DNA of 64,000 bases, taken from Pseudisothecium myosuroides (lineage: Eukaryota > Streptophyta > Bryopsida > Hypnales > Lembophyllaceae). The stretch covers positions 3,348,001-3,412,000 of the forward strand of contig OX637295.1 of the NCBI GenBank assembly GCA_951799445.1, read 5' to 3'. Below, piece by piece: positions 1 to 11,484 of the stretch. Every line of letters starts with the position of its first letter. Within the stretch, counting starts at the first letter, position 1. The notes below the pieces were generated by a model. The model did not search any database and was not told the origin of the DNA. It saw nothing but the letters and a program-made list of their open reading frames with translations. Both the position numbers and the translations under genes were made by a program.

Positions 1-1900
1 GGAGGAAAAATTTATAAATGATTTGGATCTACTTTAGCTTGGATTTAATTCTTAAAACATCATTATATGTAAAATAGGGTATTGAAAAATCTTGTGATTT
101 AAAAAAAAGTAGATATAAATTAGTATGAATAAAATTAGAAAAGAAAAAAAATTAATTTTAGAATGGATATAATCACTGGTCTCTCTAATGGAAGAATGAG
201 AAATAATAGATTTTTAACCATTTAACACTTTGGATATTGTAGCTAGATGCTTTAGATTTCAGGCACTTTTCTATCAAGAATGATTCCAACAAAATAAAAT
301 GGATTAAAGTAGAAATTAACTCTACAATTGTATTCTCAATTGGAGTAGAGGTATTTTGTCAAATCATTTAATGGTGGAAGTGGAAGATCATAGTGTGTAT
401 TTGAACCGGATTATGCACATCCAAAAATGAGATTTTTGAGGATGTGTGCTTTTAGAGTCAAGTAGAATTTGGTTAAAATTCAAAACTAAAAGTAAAGAGA
501 TTCATCAGTTTTTGATATCATCACCTCTTTGTTGCAACCATTTATATCAAGAGTAATAGACTCACACATAATTATTGTGAAGTTAATGAGTGAAAATGAC
601 TTTTGAGTTAAATAGAATTTTGGTTCAATTTTCAAAAATAAAAGTATTGTGACAAGAGATCACAATGTGCTTGCTTGACTACTAAAGGGTTAATACAATA
701 CATATGATGAGATATAAAAAAAGATTTGATTGTTGAAATAGATATTATTAAAATTTCCTAATTTAATTGCCTTCAAGTAACGTGAAACATTGTAGAAAAT
801 TGGCAACTTGTTATAAATTAGATTGGAGTGTTCTACAAGTTGGAAGTTTATAATAACAAATTTTTCAATTTTTGGGCCTATAAAATGTAAGATAATGACC
901 TTGACACACCAACATCTTCAAATTAAATATTTTAGTGAGTGTAATATGAAATGTCAATTAGATAGAATGTAATGAAAATTCCAACAATAGGAAACAATTA
1001 ATCAAAAGGGAAGTCCAAAAGACATAATGTGGAAAAAAAATTTAATTAAAAGAGTGAAAATTATATAAAAAATGTGTATTTCAAGTTAGGGTCAAAACAC
1101 TATCTACAATCTAGGCTTATCCATTCATATGCTACTCTTTCATTGGTCAAATCCTCCCAACCTATTGACTTTTTTGTCCAAGCACCCAACCACCTATGCT
1201 TTGGGATTTAAAAAAAATCCACAATAGCTTGATATGTAAATCTAATCACACACAAAGATAGCCAACTTGATTCTTCAAAGCATCACTTCAAGTGCAACTT
1301 CATTTAATTATTTTTAATAATAGGAAAAACACTTCAAAAACCAAAGTGACCACATTATGATTGTTTAAGAAGTTATGGATTAAATGGTTAATCAATTATT
1401 GATTGTATCATGTTGCTTTTGAGTTTGATCCTAATTTTTTAATGTAAGTAGCATGTTTTCACGCCAAACATTCATCCTAAAATTCTCTATTATCAAACAA
1501 AAAAAATTCCTAAAGTTTATAAGTACTATAGCATGCCAAGAATTAAGCTAGATTTTCATTTATAATTACCTATAGGGTGCTTAAAATTAAGACCAAGTAG
1601 CTTTTTTTCTACTAAAAGGGTCCCTTAAAATCATAATTATTAGGTAAATAGCCCCCAAACAAATATATGGTTAACGCACGTGGTTACAAAATATAAAGGG
1701 AAGTGACCTCCCCGAGAAAGTGATCATCAACGTGGACTACGGTAACTTACCAATTTATAACCGGTTGTTGACTTTTCAACGCTAATGTGGCACCGCCCCA
1801 TTCGCAACCCGTCACCATTGCCATTACAAGTTGCAACTGATAACCTTCAATCTTTCCTTTCAACTTGCTTCCTACACCCTTGGATCATGAAGATCAAAGA
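1..1900. other. AT-rich intergenic DNA, no gene seen
   Basis: The stretch is AT-rich with many short A/T runs and stops in all frames. I see no paired transposon ends. At about 664-693 the sequence CTACTAAAGGG-TTAA resembles the right end of the TTAA-flanked elements found elsewhere in the window, but no left end lies inside the window. From about 1670 the composition becomes more balanced, leading into the relic at 1.9-2.7 kb. Confidence 0.6.
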
Positions 1901-1913
1901 TTGTGATTGAAAA

Positions 1914-2258
1914 ATGTACAACCGGTTATATATAATAATCTATTCGTTGCTAGTGTGGCTCATCGGTTATCTAATACGTTGCAGATTATACTTAGCGACA
2001 GATCATCTTGTAAAAGATTGCACAGGAAGGCCGACAAAAAGTAGAGATAGAGAACAAATGGCCTCAACAGGAGGTGATGGGTCAACTCAAAAAGCAATGG
2101 GGAGTGACGCCTTACAGGCAGCACCGACGGAAGCAAGTAACCTCCCAAGGCCTCCTCCGATTGCCCCAAAGTCAGTACCACAGCAAGTTAGCCCCTCCTC
2201 AAGCTTAGAGCATCGCCATGCCTGGCGCCTTAAGGAGGGGCGCCAAAGATGGATTTGA
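1914..2258 (+). pseudogene. Decayed Gag-like zinc-knuckle fragment
   Basis: This is a 114-codon open frame in a locally GC-richer patch. Residues 23-36 read C-x2-Y-x4-H-x4-C with an LVKDC ending. That is the spacing of a CCHC zinc knuckle (C-x2-C-x4-H-x4-C) in which the second Cys is Tyr, a one-base change. Retrotransposon Gag proteins and some plant transposon proteins carry such knuckles, usually followed by a basic, low-complexity tail as here. No reverse transcriptase, protease or LTR is visible nearby, so this looks like an orphan, non-functional remnant. A chance match to the short motif is possible. The first ~20 residues are hydrophobic and probably not part of the original protein. 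Confidence 0.35.
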
Positions 2259-2760
2259 CAAGCCCTTTTATAGAAATGAGATTTGAGTTCGTCCTCCGTC
2301 CCACACTTGCATGGAATTGGCACTTGGCAATGCCTTCAGGCACGGGGCCCAAGACTTCATAATGACACTGCAAAACTTGAAATTCAAGCAAAGAACCCGA
2401 ATATAGCACCTCGTCAGAGATTGTAATGACGTCCGGATTAAAAAAATCTTTTGCTCCTTGCCTTTTTGTAGTCTCAGGCCTCAAAAACTACATCAACACG
2501 AGTCAAACTCCATACCGAGCCGCGGGCAAGGCACACCATTTCTCTGTGTATTCTTCAAATTTGGCTATGCCCGGCCAATTCTAGGTTGAGGGCAGTATTT
2601 GTGGCCGAGCACGGCCACTCCCTGGGTTTGCGCCATTCCATGTGTAGCCGTAGCGATACTCTTAGGCAACGCTATGCGGGGCGGTGGCAACAAGGCCTCA
2701 GCTACATAGCAGATAGCCAAGGGTTAATTCCATGTGTGTACCTAGAAATATGCTCTAATA
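2259..2760. other. GC-richer relic region, origin unknown
   Basis: This stretch has clearly higher GC than its surroundings. An 84-codon minus-strand frame (2484-2230) and a 60-codon plus-strand frame (2586-2768) are open, but neither has a recognisable domain, a convincing start or a partner exon. It may be the rest of the decayed retroelement next to it. I make no functional call. Confidence 0.3.
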
Positions 2761-4261
2761 AAAAATAATAACTAAATATTCACGGTAGAATGTTCAACAT
2801 ATAGAAACTCATTTAGGCATAATAAATCAATTTTTTTTACAAAGTTAGTCAAATGCAAAATACGTGAAAAATCAACTAACTTCCAACTCAAAAAATCTAT
2901 TTGTACTTTGAATGTCATAGTAAGAAAATTTGGACAAATTTGAGAAAAGATAAGAGAAGTACATTTTAACAACCCTCTTCTCTATACTTTTATTATCATT
3001 TTTTTCAAACAAAATGTTGAAACAAACTAAACAATACATTTGAGAAATTAGAACATCATGGTAGAGAATCAACAGATGCAAAAGTATTGGCCTATAAGGT
3101 AGTGTGTTCTAAAAGCAAGCAACCTCTTCAAATCGATCCTATATTTAGGTCTCAAATGGACATTAGGTGGTCCTTAAATGGACCTCTCAAGCCATTGAGA
3201 GAATCGAGAGAAAAGCTTTATTTATTGCAAGAGCCAATCACTGACCTTCATTTACTCAAATCACTTTAGAAGTTACAAGTGGTCAGATTTTGGAAGACCT
3301 AGGGTCACAAATAGGTGCCTACAACATTTTTTTTTGAAAATTCATAAGTAATTAAAAAACGATTCAAAAAATATGAAACCACTCGTGTAATGTTCCGCAT
3401 CCATTTTTCTTTCTCTGAAAAATGATCCAAAAATATTTCTGTTCAAGGAAACCTGTGAAAAAGGCAGATCAGCCCTTAAATGGTCGCTTTTAGGCCATAC
3501 TACCTTATTGCAAAACAGAACGTGACAGCCCAAGCAAACGATGTTATTAAACAAGACAAACATATGAGTAAAAACTATGTCCTCAATTTGTCCTTCTTTT
3601 CTCTGAAATTGAAAAGAAAAACAAGGATAAAAATATTTCTCCATTAATTCACCATGAAGGTTACCTTTTTACTCACCTAGAATCAAATTGTCCATGTTAC
3701 AAACATGTGAGTTGCATACACTAGCATGTTACATTTTGAGCCACTCCACAGGTCTACCATTGTGGAACTTCACTCTTCTGATATCGGAAACCGTGACACA
3801 ATCTTGTGCCAAAAGCATGAATATTTTGTTTCAAAGATGCTTGTAAATCTACAAGAACAAGGTCCAGTGGGAAGAAGGAAGCTCAAATCCACACGTCCTA
3901 CCAAATGATCTGCTCTTTAGAAGGATAAGTTCTAGATTCATCAATTTCTCGTGACATATCTTCAACATGAACATGGCAAACAACAATGTATTTTTTTTTT
4001 TGAAAACGGGAGGTGACCATTAAAAAACCAAAAGGGAAAGAACAATCAATCCAGCTCAACAAACAACAATGTATTGAAAACAACATCCCAATTGTCAGCT
4101 TGGACCTTTTACAAGCATAATATCCACAAGTTCAAGATATGCTGGGCAACACTCAGGTTCTCCCTCCTCCAACAAATGCTTTTGTGGTACGGTGTCTTCC
4201 AATTCATAAGCTACCATATATAGGCTTTGAAATTGCCATGAATTGGTAGGTAAGTTGTTTC
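2761..4261. other. AT-rich intergenic DNA with a possible LINE/SINE tail
   Basis: No supported gene. At about 3990-4075 a T-run is followed by a GAAAACGGGAGGTGACC-type sequence. On the minus strand it reads as a short unique stretch ending in poly(A), as expected for the 3' end of a non-LTR retrotransposon or SINE. The remaining short open frames show no domain and no coding-like composition. Confidence 0.4.
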
Positions 4262-4620
4262 ATAAAATGTGCACGAAAGGGAGCCCTACTTGCACAAACG
4301 AGGAGGATATAAAATAATGTATTTTCAGATGCCCCTTGGTAGGAACATGCCCACCTACTACGGGAACGGACCACCAAAATTTCAGCTCTAGACTTCTAAA
4401 ATCTAAAATGCGACAAATTAATTAAAATGACTTTTAAATATAAAATGATTTTTTAATTTTTTTGAAAAACATGGGATATGATTACACTCAAGACAACCAT
4501 CTCCAATAAAAATTTCAAGTTCATATTAGTGGTGCTTCAAAAGTTAGTGTAAAAGAACACTCCAGCACTCCCCTTGAGTTCGTGACAAATAACTAGTACT
4601 AGTGTTTCTTGCAATGACCC
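4262..4620. mobile_element. Truncated copy (E) of the GGGTGATTGC 4-bp-TSD family
   Basis: The right end GCAATGACCC is followed by ATAT. Inside lie the conserved family blocks: an AGGGAGCCC box (about 4278), an AAAATAATGTATTTT block, and a GATGCCCCTTGGTAG block (about 4330). These also occur in copies D (30687-31452) and F (63550 onward). The left half and left terminus are not found, so the copy is truncated at about 4262 or rearranged. No coding capacity is visible. Confidence 0.6.
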
Positions 4621-5043
4621 ATATCAATGATTTTATGAATCATAGGCATGGTTGATTCATGCGTCTCCACTTGTTGATCATAGTACACTGCCTTGAAATA
4701 CAAATTAAAAATTCTGTGGAACTCATGCATGAAGAATCCTAAAATCTTTGATTTCCAAACCCATTTGTGGACATCATCTGCAGAATCAGGCCTAACTAGA
4801 ACTAGATTGCCCAAACAAAAACACACCAGGATACATCAACAAGCTTCATTGTATGTTTGCAGTCACTCAGTGATTTTAAATTGTTTCCTTAAAGAACTGA
4901 CTTGCTCTAAGAGAAAAATAAAAGAGCCTAGCTTGACCTCCCCCTGCAACAATATTCAAAAGAAAAGCCCGTGCCAAAGAAAACAAACAGACCTTCAATA
5001 CGTGTGCAATGCACCCTGACGTTTTTGAGCTGGTGGATCGATT

Positions 5044-5082
5044 GCATAAACACCTTGCATAAACACCTTGTGTAAACACCTT
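5044..5082. repeat. Three 13-bp tandem repeats
   Basis: CATAAACACCTTG occurs three times in a row; the third copy begins TG instead of CA. It is a short local expansion with no evident function. Confidence 0.75.
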
Positions 5083-5215
5083 GTGATTGTTTTGGAGGAG
5101 TCACTTCTAAAGATAGAGTATTGTTTTGGAAGAGTTTTTAATTGTCCGCAAAAGAACGAGATAATATTTTTGTGTCTAATTTATTTGATTGAAGTGTTCA
5201 TTTGTATTCATTTGT

Positions 5216-5960
5216 GGGTGATTGCAAGAAAGACCGGCCGTTTTTGGCGTCACAATGAGAGTGACTCTCTTGTCATCTACTATAACTTTTGAAGCATGAT
5301 CTTGATTAACTTGAAATTTTAATTGAAGATGACTAACTTGATAGTGTTAAAATCCACTATTTTTCAGAAAATTTCAAAAATTGTTTTATATTTAAATTTA
5401 AATTTAGCTAATTTGTCACACTTTGCGGTTTAGAGGTTTTTAGTACTGGGGAGAATCCAAAATTAATGATCTAGAGCTGAAATTTGTATGGTCTATTCCC
5501 ATAGTAGAAATTCATGTTTCTACCAAAGTAAATTCAAAAATATTATATTTTATGTCCTCCACATGTGTACTAACAGGGCTCTGTTGCGCGCGCAGTTTTG
5601 AACATTTAAGATGGTTTTAAGATCATTCTTTTTGTGAAATCTCTTTATCATAAAGTTCTCCCAAATTGCCAATTTTTAGTTTTTTTTTAAATTTCTTTTC
5701 TTATTTTTTACAAATTAAAATGTGCTAGTACCTATTTTTCTAAGATTTTGCTAGTTCATGAGACTTTTCTAGTTCTCCTACTTAGAGATTTTTTCTCAAC
5801 TTTTCCTTCTTAGGGTACCTTCTTCTTAAAGGTTTATACATAAAAAATATTTTTCACATTTTTTAAAAATTGTTTTCCTAATTATACAGTACTCCAGAAA
5901 GAAAAAAGGAGTACTATGGAAAACGCTACGCTTTTTGGCTGGTCTTTCTTGCAATCACCC
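5216..5960. mobile_element. GGGTGATTGC-family DNA element, copy A
   Basis: The 745-bp element begins GGGTGATTGCAAGAAAGACC and ends with its inverted complement (GGTCTTTCTTGCAATCACCC). It is flanked by the direct repeat TTGT (5212-5215 and 5961-5964), a 4-bp target-site duplication. It contains a short GCGCGCGC island (about 5588) and the AATTCAAAAATATTA / TTTTATGTCCTCCAC blocks shared with copies C and D. It encodes nothing, so it is a non-autonomous DNA transposon. Sola1 and Ginger are known superfamilies with 4-bp duplications, but assignment is not possible from the ends alone. Copy B begins only 13 bp further on. Confidence 0.8.
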
Positions 5961-5973
5961 TTGTAGCCATTCT

Positions 5974-6709
5974 GGGTCATTGCACAAAACACTTGTACTA
6001 TTTTCTGTCACACAATGCATGCTGATTAGTTTTTTGGCTATAAATTTTGCAATCTGGATCCAAATGATTTGAAATTTATAGACAGAGTACTGATGGCTAT
6101 TATACACCTTGCATAATTTTTTGGAATTTTTAAAAAATGTTTTACTATTTAAAGATAGCCCCCGATAATATGTCACACTTGCCAATTTGGAGGGTTTTAG
6201 TACTATTTAGTATTCATAAAAACGAATTTGGAACTGAAATTTGGTAGAGATGGTCTTCTAGTAGATTTGTAGCTATTGTCCAAAGGAATTCTAAAAATAA
6301 TTAATTTTGTGTTGTGTGGAAGTCCACAAAGTGAGCTTCTTTCTGCTTGCATTTTAAAACACATAAAACATTATTATTATTTTTTTTAGTGAATGACCAT
6401 ATCCATAGAGTTGTTACAAATGGCCAATTTTTATTTATTTTATTTTATTTTATTTTATTTCCTATTTTTAACTAATTAAAACATCAAAATATCTATTTTC
6501 TTGAGATTTGGCACTTTTCTAGTTCTCCAACTTAGAGAATTTTTCTGTGCATTTCCTTTGGTGGTTACCTTCATCTTAAAGGTGTATACATTAGTCATAT
6601 TTTTTAAATTTTTTAGAAATTATTTTTCTATTTTTAAACTACTCTAGAAAAAAAACATGAGTACTGTTCAAAAAGCAACAAAATTGACAGATGTTTCATG
6701 CAATCACCC
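5974..6709. mobile_element. GGGTGATTGC-family DNA element, copy B
   Basis: The 736-bp element starts GGGTCATTGCACAAAA and ends TTTCATGCAATCACCC. It is flanked by TTCT on both sides (5970-5973 and 6710-6713). The ends are more diverged than in copy A and the interior is AT-rich, with a (TTTTA)n run at about 6433-6460. Each of the two adjacent copies has its own target duplication, so they inserted independently next to each other. No protein is encoded. Confidence 0.75.
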
Positions 6710-6713
6710 TTCT

Positions 6714-8006
6714 TCAAAATTGCCTAAAACTAATTAGCTAAATAGATGGTGGCCAAGTGTCATTGTGAAAGGTATTTGGAACTTTTTAGTCCCTCATAGG
6801 CAAGAAATTTGCACTTTTTGTGGATACTTAAATTCCTCTCATATTTATAATCGTTCATTAGGTGCTTAAGTTCTAAGGAGGTCTTAAACTTTTGAGGATA
6901 TTATATATAGAGGAACAAAGCAAGGATGGAACTCCTTCGGCTTAAAAGGTCTTGTGAGGACTAGAAAAAGTCCTAAGTACAAGGAAAATCCCGAATCAAA
7001 GAAACAACACGTAGCCATGAATAGTCAACCAAGTATGACGTCTAGGAAACAAGTCTCTAAGATTTTAAAACAATCACAAGGTCTAATCTTAATAATCTCT
7101 TAATTAATGCATTTGTACAATGAATGTTCTTCTAAGTGAAAAGTCTACTTTCTATTTTTTCTACTTTTTTACATTGTGTGGTAGAATTTGAGAAACAAGG
7201 TGTCACCAAGAAACAAATTGTCATCAATGCTTTGAATTTGGCAAAGATAAAAGTGTTGATGTCAAACATTCAATGATGAAATTTAGTTGATGCATTGAAC
7301 CTTGACAATAATATAACCATACTAAAGTAAAGTAAACATTATATGCTTCTTAAGATTACTAGTCCTTGATTTCAATTTTTAATCATAGTGTTTATTATTT
7401 GAGGGGTGTTATAATGCTTCATACATCATTTGAACATAATTTCAATGAGGCCCAAATTCAAGCTGAGACTCCTGAAAGTGATAAAAACTCATATGTTATA
7501 GTTGTTCAAAATCTATCACCAGTTGTGATTCTTCTAGGTAACTTCAAGTTTGTTATTGTTCCACTTTGTCAGCTTGTAGTGGATTTATGTTCAATACATC
7601 ATTTTGACTTGTCATTCTTGTGAATAGTATGTGAAACAACTCATGTCTTGATTCTAATTTTTTTTGTTATTGTGTCAATGCTACATAACATTGCCATCCC
7701 CATTCCAACATATGAACACATATTTGGGAAGCTAAACAGAGGTCAGTTACGAGGAAGAGATTATGCAAGAACATACTTTCCTTAACAGTGGAGGATATAC
7801 AACATAAATTTGAAACGCGTAAGGAATTGGATTAGCAATAATGACAATTCTAGGATCCTCTCATTCTTTCTTACAAACACTTAATGGCATACCATGGAAA
7901 ACAATACCATGAGTGAGAACGAAATGAGGAGAAACATTTGCAATTTCCTCTACAATGAGATGAACATTCCCTTTGTGATTCCCTCTGTGATTGCCTTCGT
8001 GTTTTG
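6714..8006. other. AT-rich intergenic DNA
   Basis: An 85-codon frame at 7366-7623 has no recognisable domain and ordinary AT-driven composition, so I do not call it a gene. No paired transposon termini were found in this interval. Confidence 0.5.
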
Positions 8007-8008
8007 TA

Positions 8009-8640
8009 CTCCCTCTGTTTTTGAAAAAAACAAGGATTCATGCGATTTTGTCTGTTTAAAAACAACAACTGGATTTGCTCTTTCCTGCAATCCAAGCGTT
8101 GAACGAAGGATGCAGATAATCAATGCATGATTGTTTTATATTGGAAAGTACAGAACTTGTAAAGTGTAGTGGAGAGGGAAAATTTAGAGAGGTGAATGAT
8201 TATCAAAGCAAGCTCGGAAGCTCATCACAGAGGGTGCCATCGTTGCGCATGAGTCTGTGTTATCAAACAGGAAGCACATGAGTAAAAACCACGTTGGCAA
8301 GATGAGTTGCAGTGCTTAGGCAGCGTGTTCACAATGTGAGTTATCATTATCAAGTGCTTCTTGAGCCAAAAAAACACACATGCGTACATCAGAGTAGCTT
8401 CACACAGAACTTTTCGTCACACTGGAGGTGTTCAGTGATGAACCATCAAAAAAGTTCAATATGCTCCCTGGATAAGCGTGTTTCCTTTTAAAAAAGCGTG
8501 TTGGCTCTCTAAAAAGTGCATCACCTCTCATATTAGAGTATTAACTCTCTCATTAGTACGTTACAGCTCCCTAACTACCACAATTAGCCTTAAGTCAGAA
8601 CCTTCTCTGAAACCCATGTTTTTTTCAGAAATAGAGGGAG
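8009..8640. mobile_element. Stowaway-like (Tc1/mariner) non-autonomous element
   Basis: The left end CTCCCTCTGTTTTTGAAAAA and the right end (reverse complement CTCCCTCTATTTCTGAAAAA) match over about 27 bp with three differences. Both sides are flanked by TA (8007-8008 and 8641-8642). CTCCCTC termini with a TA duplication are the hallmark of plant Stowaway MITEs, which are mobilised by mariner-like transposases. At 632 bp it is longer than a typical Stowaway (under 300 bp), so it may be an internally rearranged or medium-length derivative. No transposase is encoded. Confidence 0.8.
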
Positions 8641-8868
8641 TAATTCCTTTTGAGGCTCCATGGGAATGATATAGAACTCCCTATGTTGCACAGCTCCCTG
8701 TCACTTAGAATTGATGTTGTTTCTTGAAGGTAAAGTCTATCAATTTTCCCTGAAGGGAATTCGTCCAAGAGCTCCGTCTGCTAGACACTGCCTCTTAATT
8801 AAAATCTTGGGAGGTGTTTCACCAAACTAAAAAGTGTGTGCTTCCAGCTAATGGTCTCCCATTGCGTA

Positions 8869-9174
8869 TTATCGGAAGGATCTCCAAGCTTGTGAATTAA
8901 GCAACAGAGCAGCACTTTGCCAAACCTGTTGCGAGGTGAGATCGACACAGCCAAACTGGCGATGGATCACCAACTCCTCCAACCCGGACTTGCACAAAGG
9001 GAAACTTCTATCAATGGCAGCAGATAATTTTTCCGTCTCGATACGTTGAATGCTATTGCGACCGATGCCACAGCTGCCCACCTTCTTCACACATTGGGGA
9101 TCCCACACCTCGATCTTCCCAATGAAATTTGAACTGGGGCGGAAGCACCAGGTTCCAGCATCTAGTTTTTTCAA
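8869..9174 (-). CDS. Unrecognised coding-like fragment (~95-101 aa)
   Basis: This minus-strand frame stands out by balanced base composition and protein-like content amid AT-rich DNA. It has several Trp and Cys residues, mixed charged and hydrophobic residues, and no low complexity. It ends at TAA (8871-8869). The apparent start is weak: the upstream codons are AT-rich and the coding-like part begins at about the LDAGTW segment, so this may be one exon or the last exon of a gene, or a captured gene fragment. I recognise no domain. It sits between a Stowaway-like element and a foldback MITE, with no partner exon identified. Confidence 0.35.
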   Translation of the reverse strand: MKKLDAGTWCFRPSSNFIGKIEVWDPQCVKKVGSCGIGRNSIQRIETEKLSAAIDRSFPLCKSGLEELVIHRQFGCVDLTSQQVWQSAALLLNSQAWRSFR

Positions 9175-9354
9175 TATCCTATACTCCTATAGCTACGTGG
9201 CTGTCAGTTCCCGTGTCAGTTTTGAACATAATTAATTATATCAAACGGATAACATTAAAATAATGTTTCTGAGTGTCATGTGGCATGATCCCAGCAGCTA
9301 AGAGTGTTATTTAATCCTATGTGTGGCACCTTGAAAAGTAATCAATGTGTCAAC

Positions 9355-9884
9355 TAAGAGCATCTTCAGTCCTAATGGTATATTGGCCCTCCCGAATGTA
9401 TTTCTAACTTTTGAATGGTATAAAATGAGAACTTGAAATTTTTTCATTGGAAGCATGTCCAAAAGCACTTTGAATAGGTACAAGAAAATTCAGATTTAGA
9501 GAGTGGACAACCACTTCAAAAGCAAGGTAAAAGTCTAATATTATAGAAGTCTTGGGAGATCATAGTTACCAAAACAAAAATTTGACCATTGACATTCCAC
9601 ATTTGGTCACATTTGGAATGTCAATAGCCAAAGCAAACAATGTCAATGGCCAACTTTTGCTTTGGTTACTTGTGATTTGCTAGAACTTCTATAATTTTTG
9701 ACTTTTACCTTGCTTTTGATGTCAATGATTGTTCAATGTCTAAATTTCAATTTTCTTGTATCTACTCAAAGTGCTTTCGGATGTACATCCAGTGATACAA
9801 ATGTGAAATTCTAATTATACACCATTCAAAAGTTAGAAATACATTTGAAGGACCAATATACCGTTAGGACTGAGGATGCTCTTA
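9355..9884. mobile_element. Foldback MITE with ~70-bp inverted repeats
   Basis: The left end TAAGAGCATCTTCAGTCCTA pairs with the right end (reverse complement TAAGAGCATCCTCAGTCCTA). The match continues through GGTATATTGG, ATGTATTTCTAACTTTTGAA and beyond. Inner segments are also mirrored: GACCATTGACATT / AATGTCAATGGCC and TATTATAGAAGT / ACTTCTATAAT. The whole 530 bp can therefore fold into a long hairpin. GAGCATC(T/C)TCA-type ends are common in plant MITEs. No clear target-site duplication could be assigned. No coding capacity. Confidence 0.75.
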
Positions 9885-10451
9885 AGTGTCCAAAACTGAC
9901 AACTATGTACGTACGGTACTATCATGCAGATTTCATTTCAGTACTCATTCAATTTCTGGTCTTCATGAATGAATACTGCCGAACTTGATATCGTCAATCA
10001 CGACTGCCGTGGGGGGGGGGGGTAACATAAGTCAACAGCTCGAGGGGCTCGTAGTCTCGTACGTACATACTGTGTATACTGCTGAGATTTTTCATTTTAA
10101 AATTCATAAAATTGGCCCAATTGAAACAGGACTTCCATTGCAAACGAACTGCTGAGAAGACTCAAATTTTTCAGTCTGGGGTCCGGTCCAGGGCTTTTTT
10201 TTTGGCTTTCTGGTGCCAGATTGCACCAGAAAAAAAAAATCTGGCTAAAAAAGGTTAAAAAAAATGCCAAAAAAATTGGATGAAATTGCCAGACAACTTT
10301 GAAATTAAAAAATATTTTAGATGAAATCGCCAAATTGTGGATGAAAACCATACTATACATCCAATAAGTGGATGACTGTTGCAATTTGGAGCACCACTAT
10401 AACACTTTATATCGCCACTATGGCACTTCTTCAAAAATGAAAAAAAAAAGG
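9885..10451. other. Intergenic DNA with a G-run
   Basis: No gene is supported. A homopolymer run of about 11 G lies at about 10011-10021, just before a CTCGAGGGGCTCG palindrome (about 10039). A short TTCCATTGCAAACGAACTG stretch (about 10133) recalls the retroelement tails listed elsewhere, but it is too diverged to call. Confidence 0.4.
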
Positions 10452-10555
10452 CCCTAGTCCGGTCTGTGTCGTCCTTGTTGTTCCCGCCAGGCCACTTGTG
10501 GCTGGCGGGTTTGTATTTCAACCTTTTGCAATGAAATTCTGTTTCATTTGTTTAA
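10452..10555 (+). mobile_element. Retroelement 3' tail with hairpin, copy a
   Basis: A stem CCCGCCAG / CTGGCGGG encloses GCCACTTGTGG (10483-10509). It is followed by TTTTGCAATGAAATTCTGTTTCATTTGTTT. The same hairpin-plus-tail occurs in other copies on the minus strand at 11729-11833, 13893-13999 and 23150-23290, with stem base pairs changed together. The pattern fits the shared 3' end of a LINE/SINE family. Here the tail runs directly into the TTAA of the next element. Confidence 0.55.
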
Positions 10556-11480
10556 CCCCTAAAGGACCATTGTCCCTACGGGGGACAAATGCGTTTTCGG
10601 GCAAGTACCTACGGGCTGAAATTTTCTCCTGATTTTTTGAAACTTTTTTTGGAGGTAGAAAAACTGATTAGCTTCAAGGGAATATAATTTTTTTCACAAT
10701 CGGTGCCCGGGAAAAAAAGTTATGACCATATAAGCTCAAAACAGGCTACGGGGGGCAGCTCGGGCAGCAAAAAAAAATGGACAAAAATCTGGATTTTTTT
10801 TTTTAATATTTTTTTTCTCATAGGTTATATTTTTGGCTATCTGGAAAGCTTTGATTCATTTCATTTGACTTTGTTATGAGGAAGTTATAGACATTCTTGT
10901 TTTTCGGGCAGTTAGAGCATCTTCTTTAAAAAAATAACTTTAGGATTCATTTCTGAATGCAATTTTTCAAATTTTTTTTTTTTGCATGGTCCGATTTACT
11001 TGTTAGAACAATCCCACCATTGGGATTAGTGCATTTTAATTCCATCTAAAATATATGAATATTTTAGATTTTCCTTCTATCTTGTACCTACATCTACTTA
11101 ACAATTTTTTTAAGAATGATAATTAAGTTTTTTTTGAATTTTTTTTTTCCCTAGACTCTCAACTCAATTCTCCACTACAAGCATTAAAAGCTCAAAACTC
11201 TGTAGTGCAAAAATTTTAAGTTAAAAAATGTTCAAAGTCAAAAAATCCAGTCCCGCAATGTGCTGAAAAACTGGTTTTTTCCACTTTAAACACAGATATC
11301 TTGCAATCTATGCGGTCAAAAATTCTGAAATTTTTTCCACACTTTTTTATACTAGTTAGGTGTAGGATCCTACGGTTAGATGTGAAAAAAAAAACAATTT
11401 AAATTTTTTTTAACTCTTTGCTACAGAAATGGCAGTTTTCAGTGTTTTTTGTCAGAAAAAAGGCCTCGGTCCTTTAGGGG
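10556..11480. mobile_element. TTAA-flanked element, copy 1 (piggyBac/Kolobok-like MITE)
   Basis: The 925-bp element starts CCCCTAAAGGACC and ends with the exact inverted sequence GGTCCTTTAGGGG. It is flanked by TTAA at 10552-10555 and 11481-11484. A TTAA target with ends beginning CCC is typical of piggyBac; Kolobok also duplicates TTAA. No transposase is encoded, so it is non-autonomous. A full homologous copy in the same orientation lies at 59136-60642, and a related copy in the opposite orientation at 39661-40584. Inner palindromes such as CATTGTCCCTACGGGGGACAAATG (split over 10568-10591) lie near the left end. Confidence 0.8.
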
Positions 11481-11484
11481 TTAA

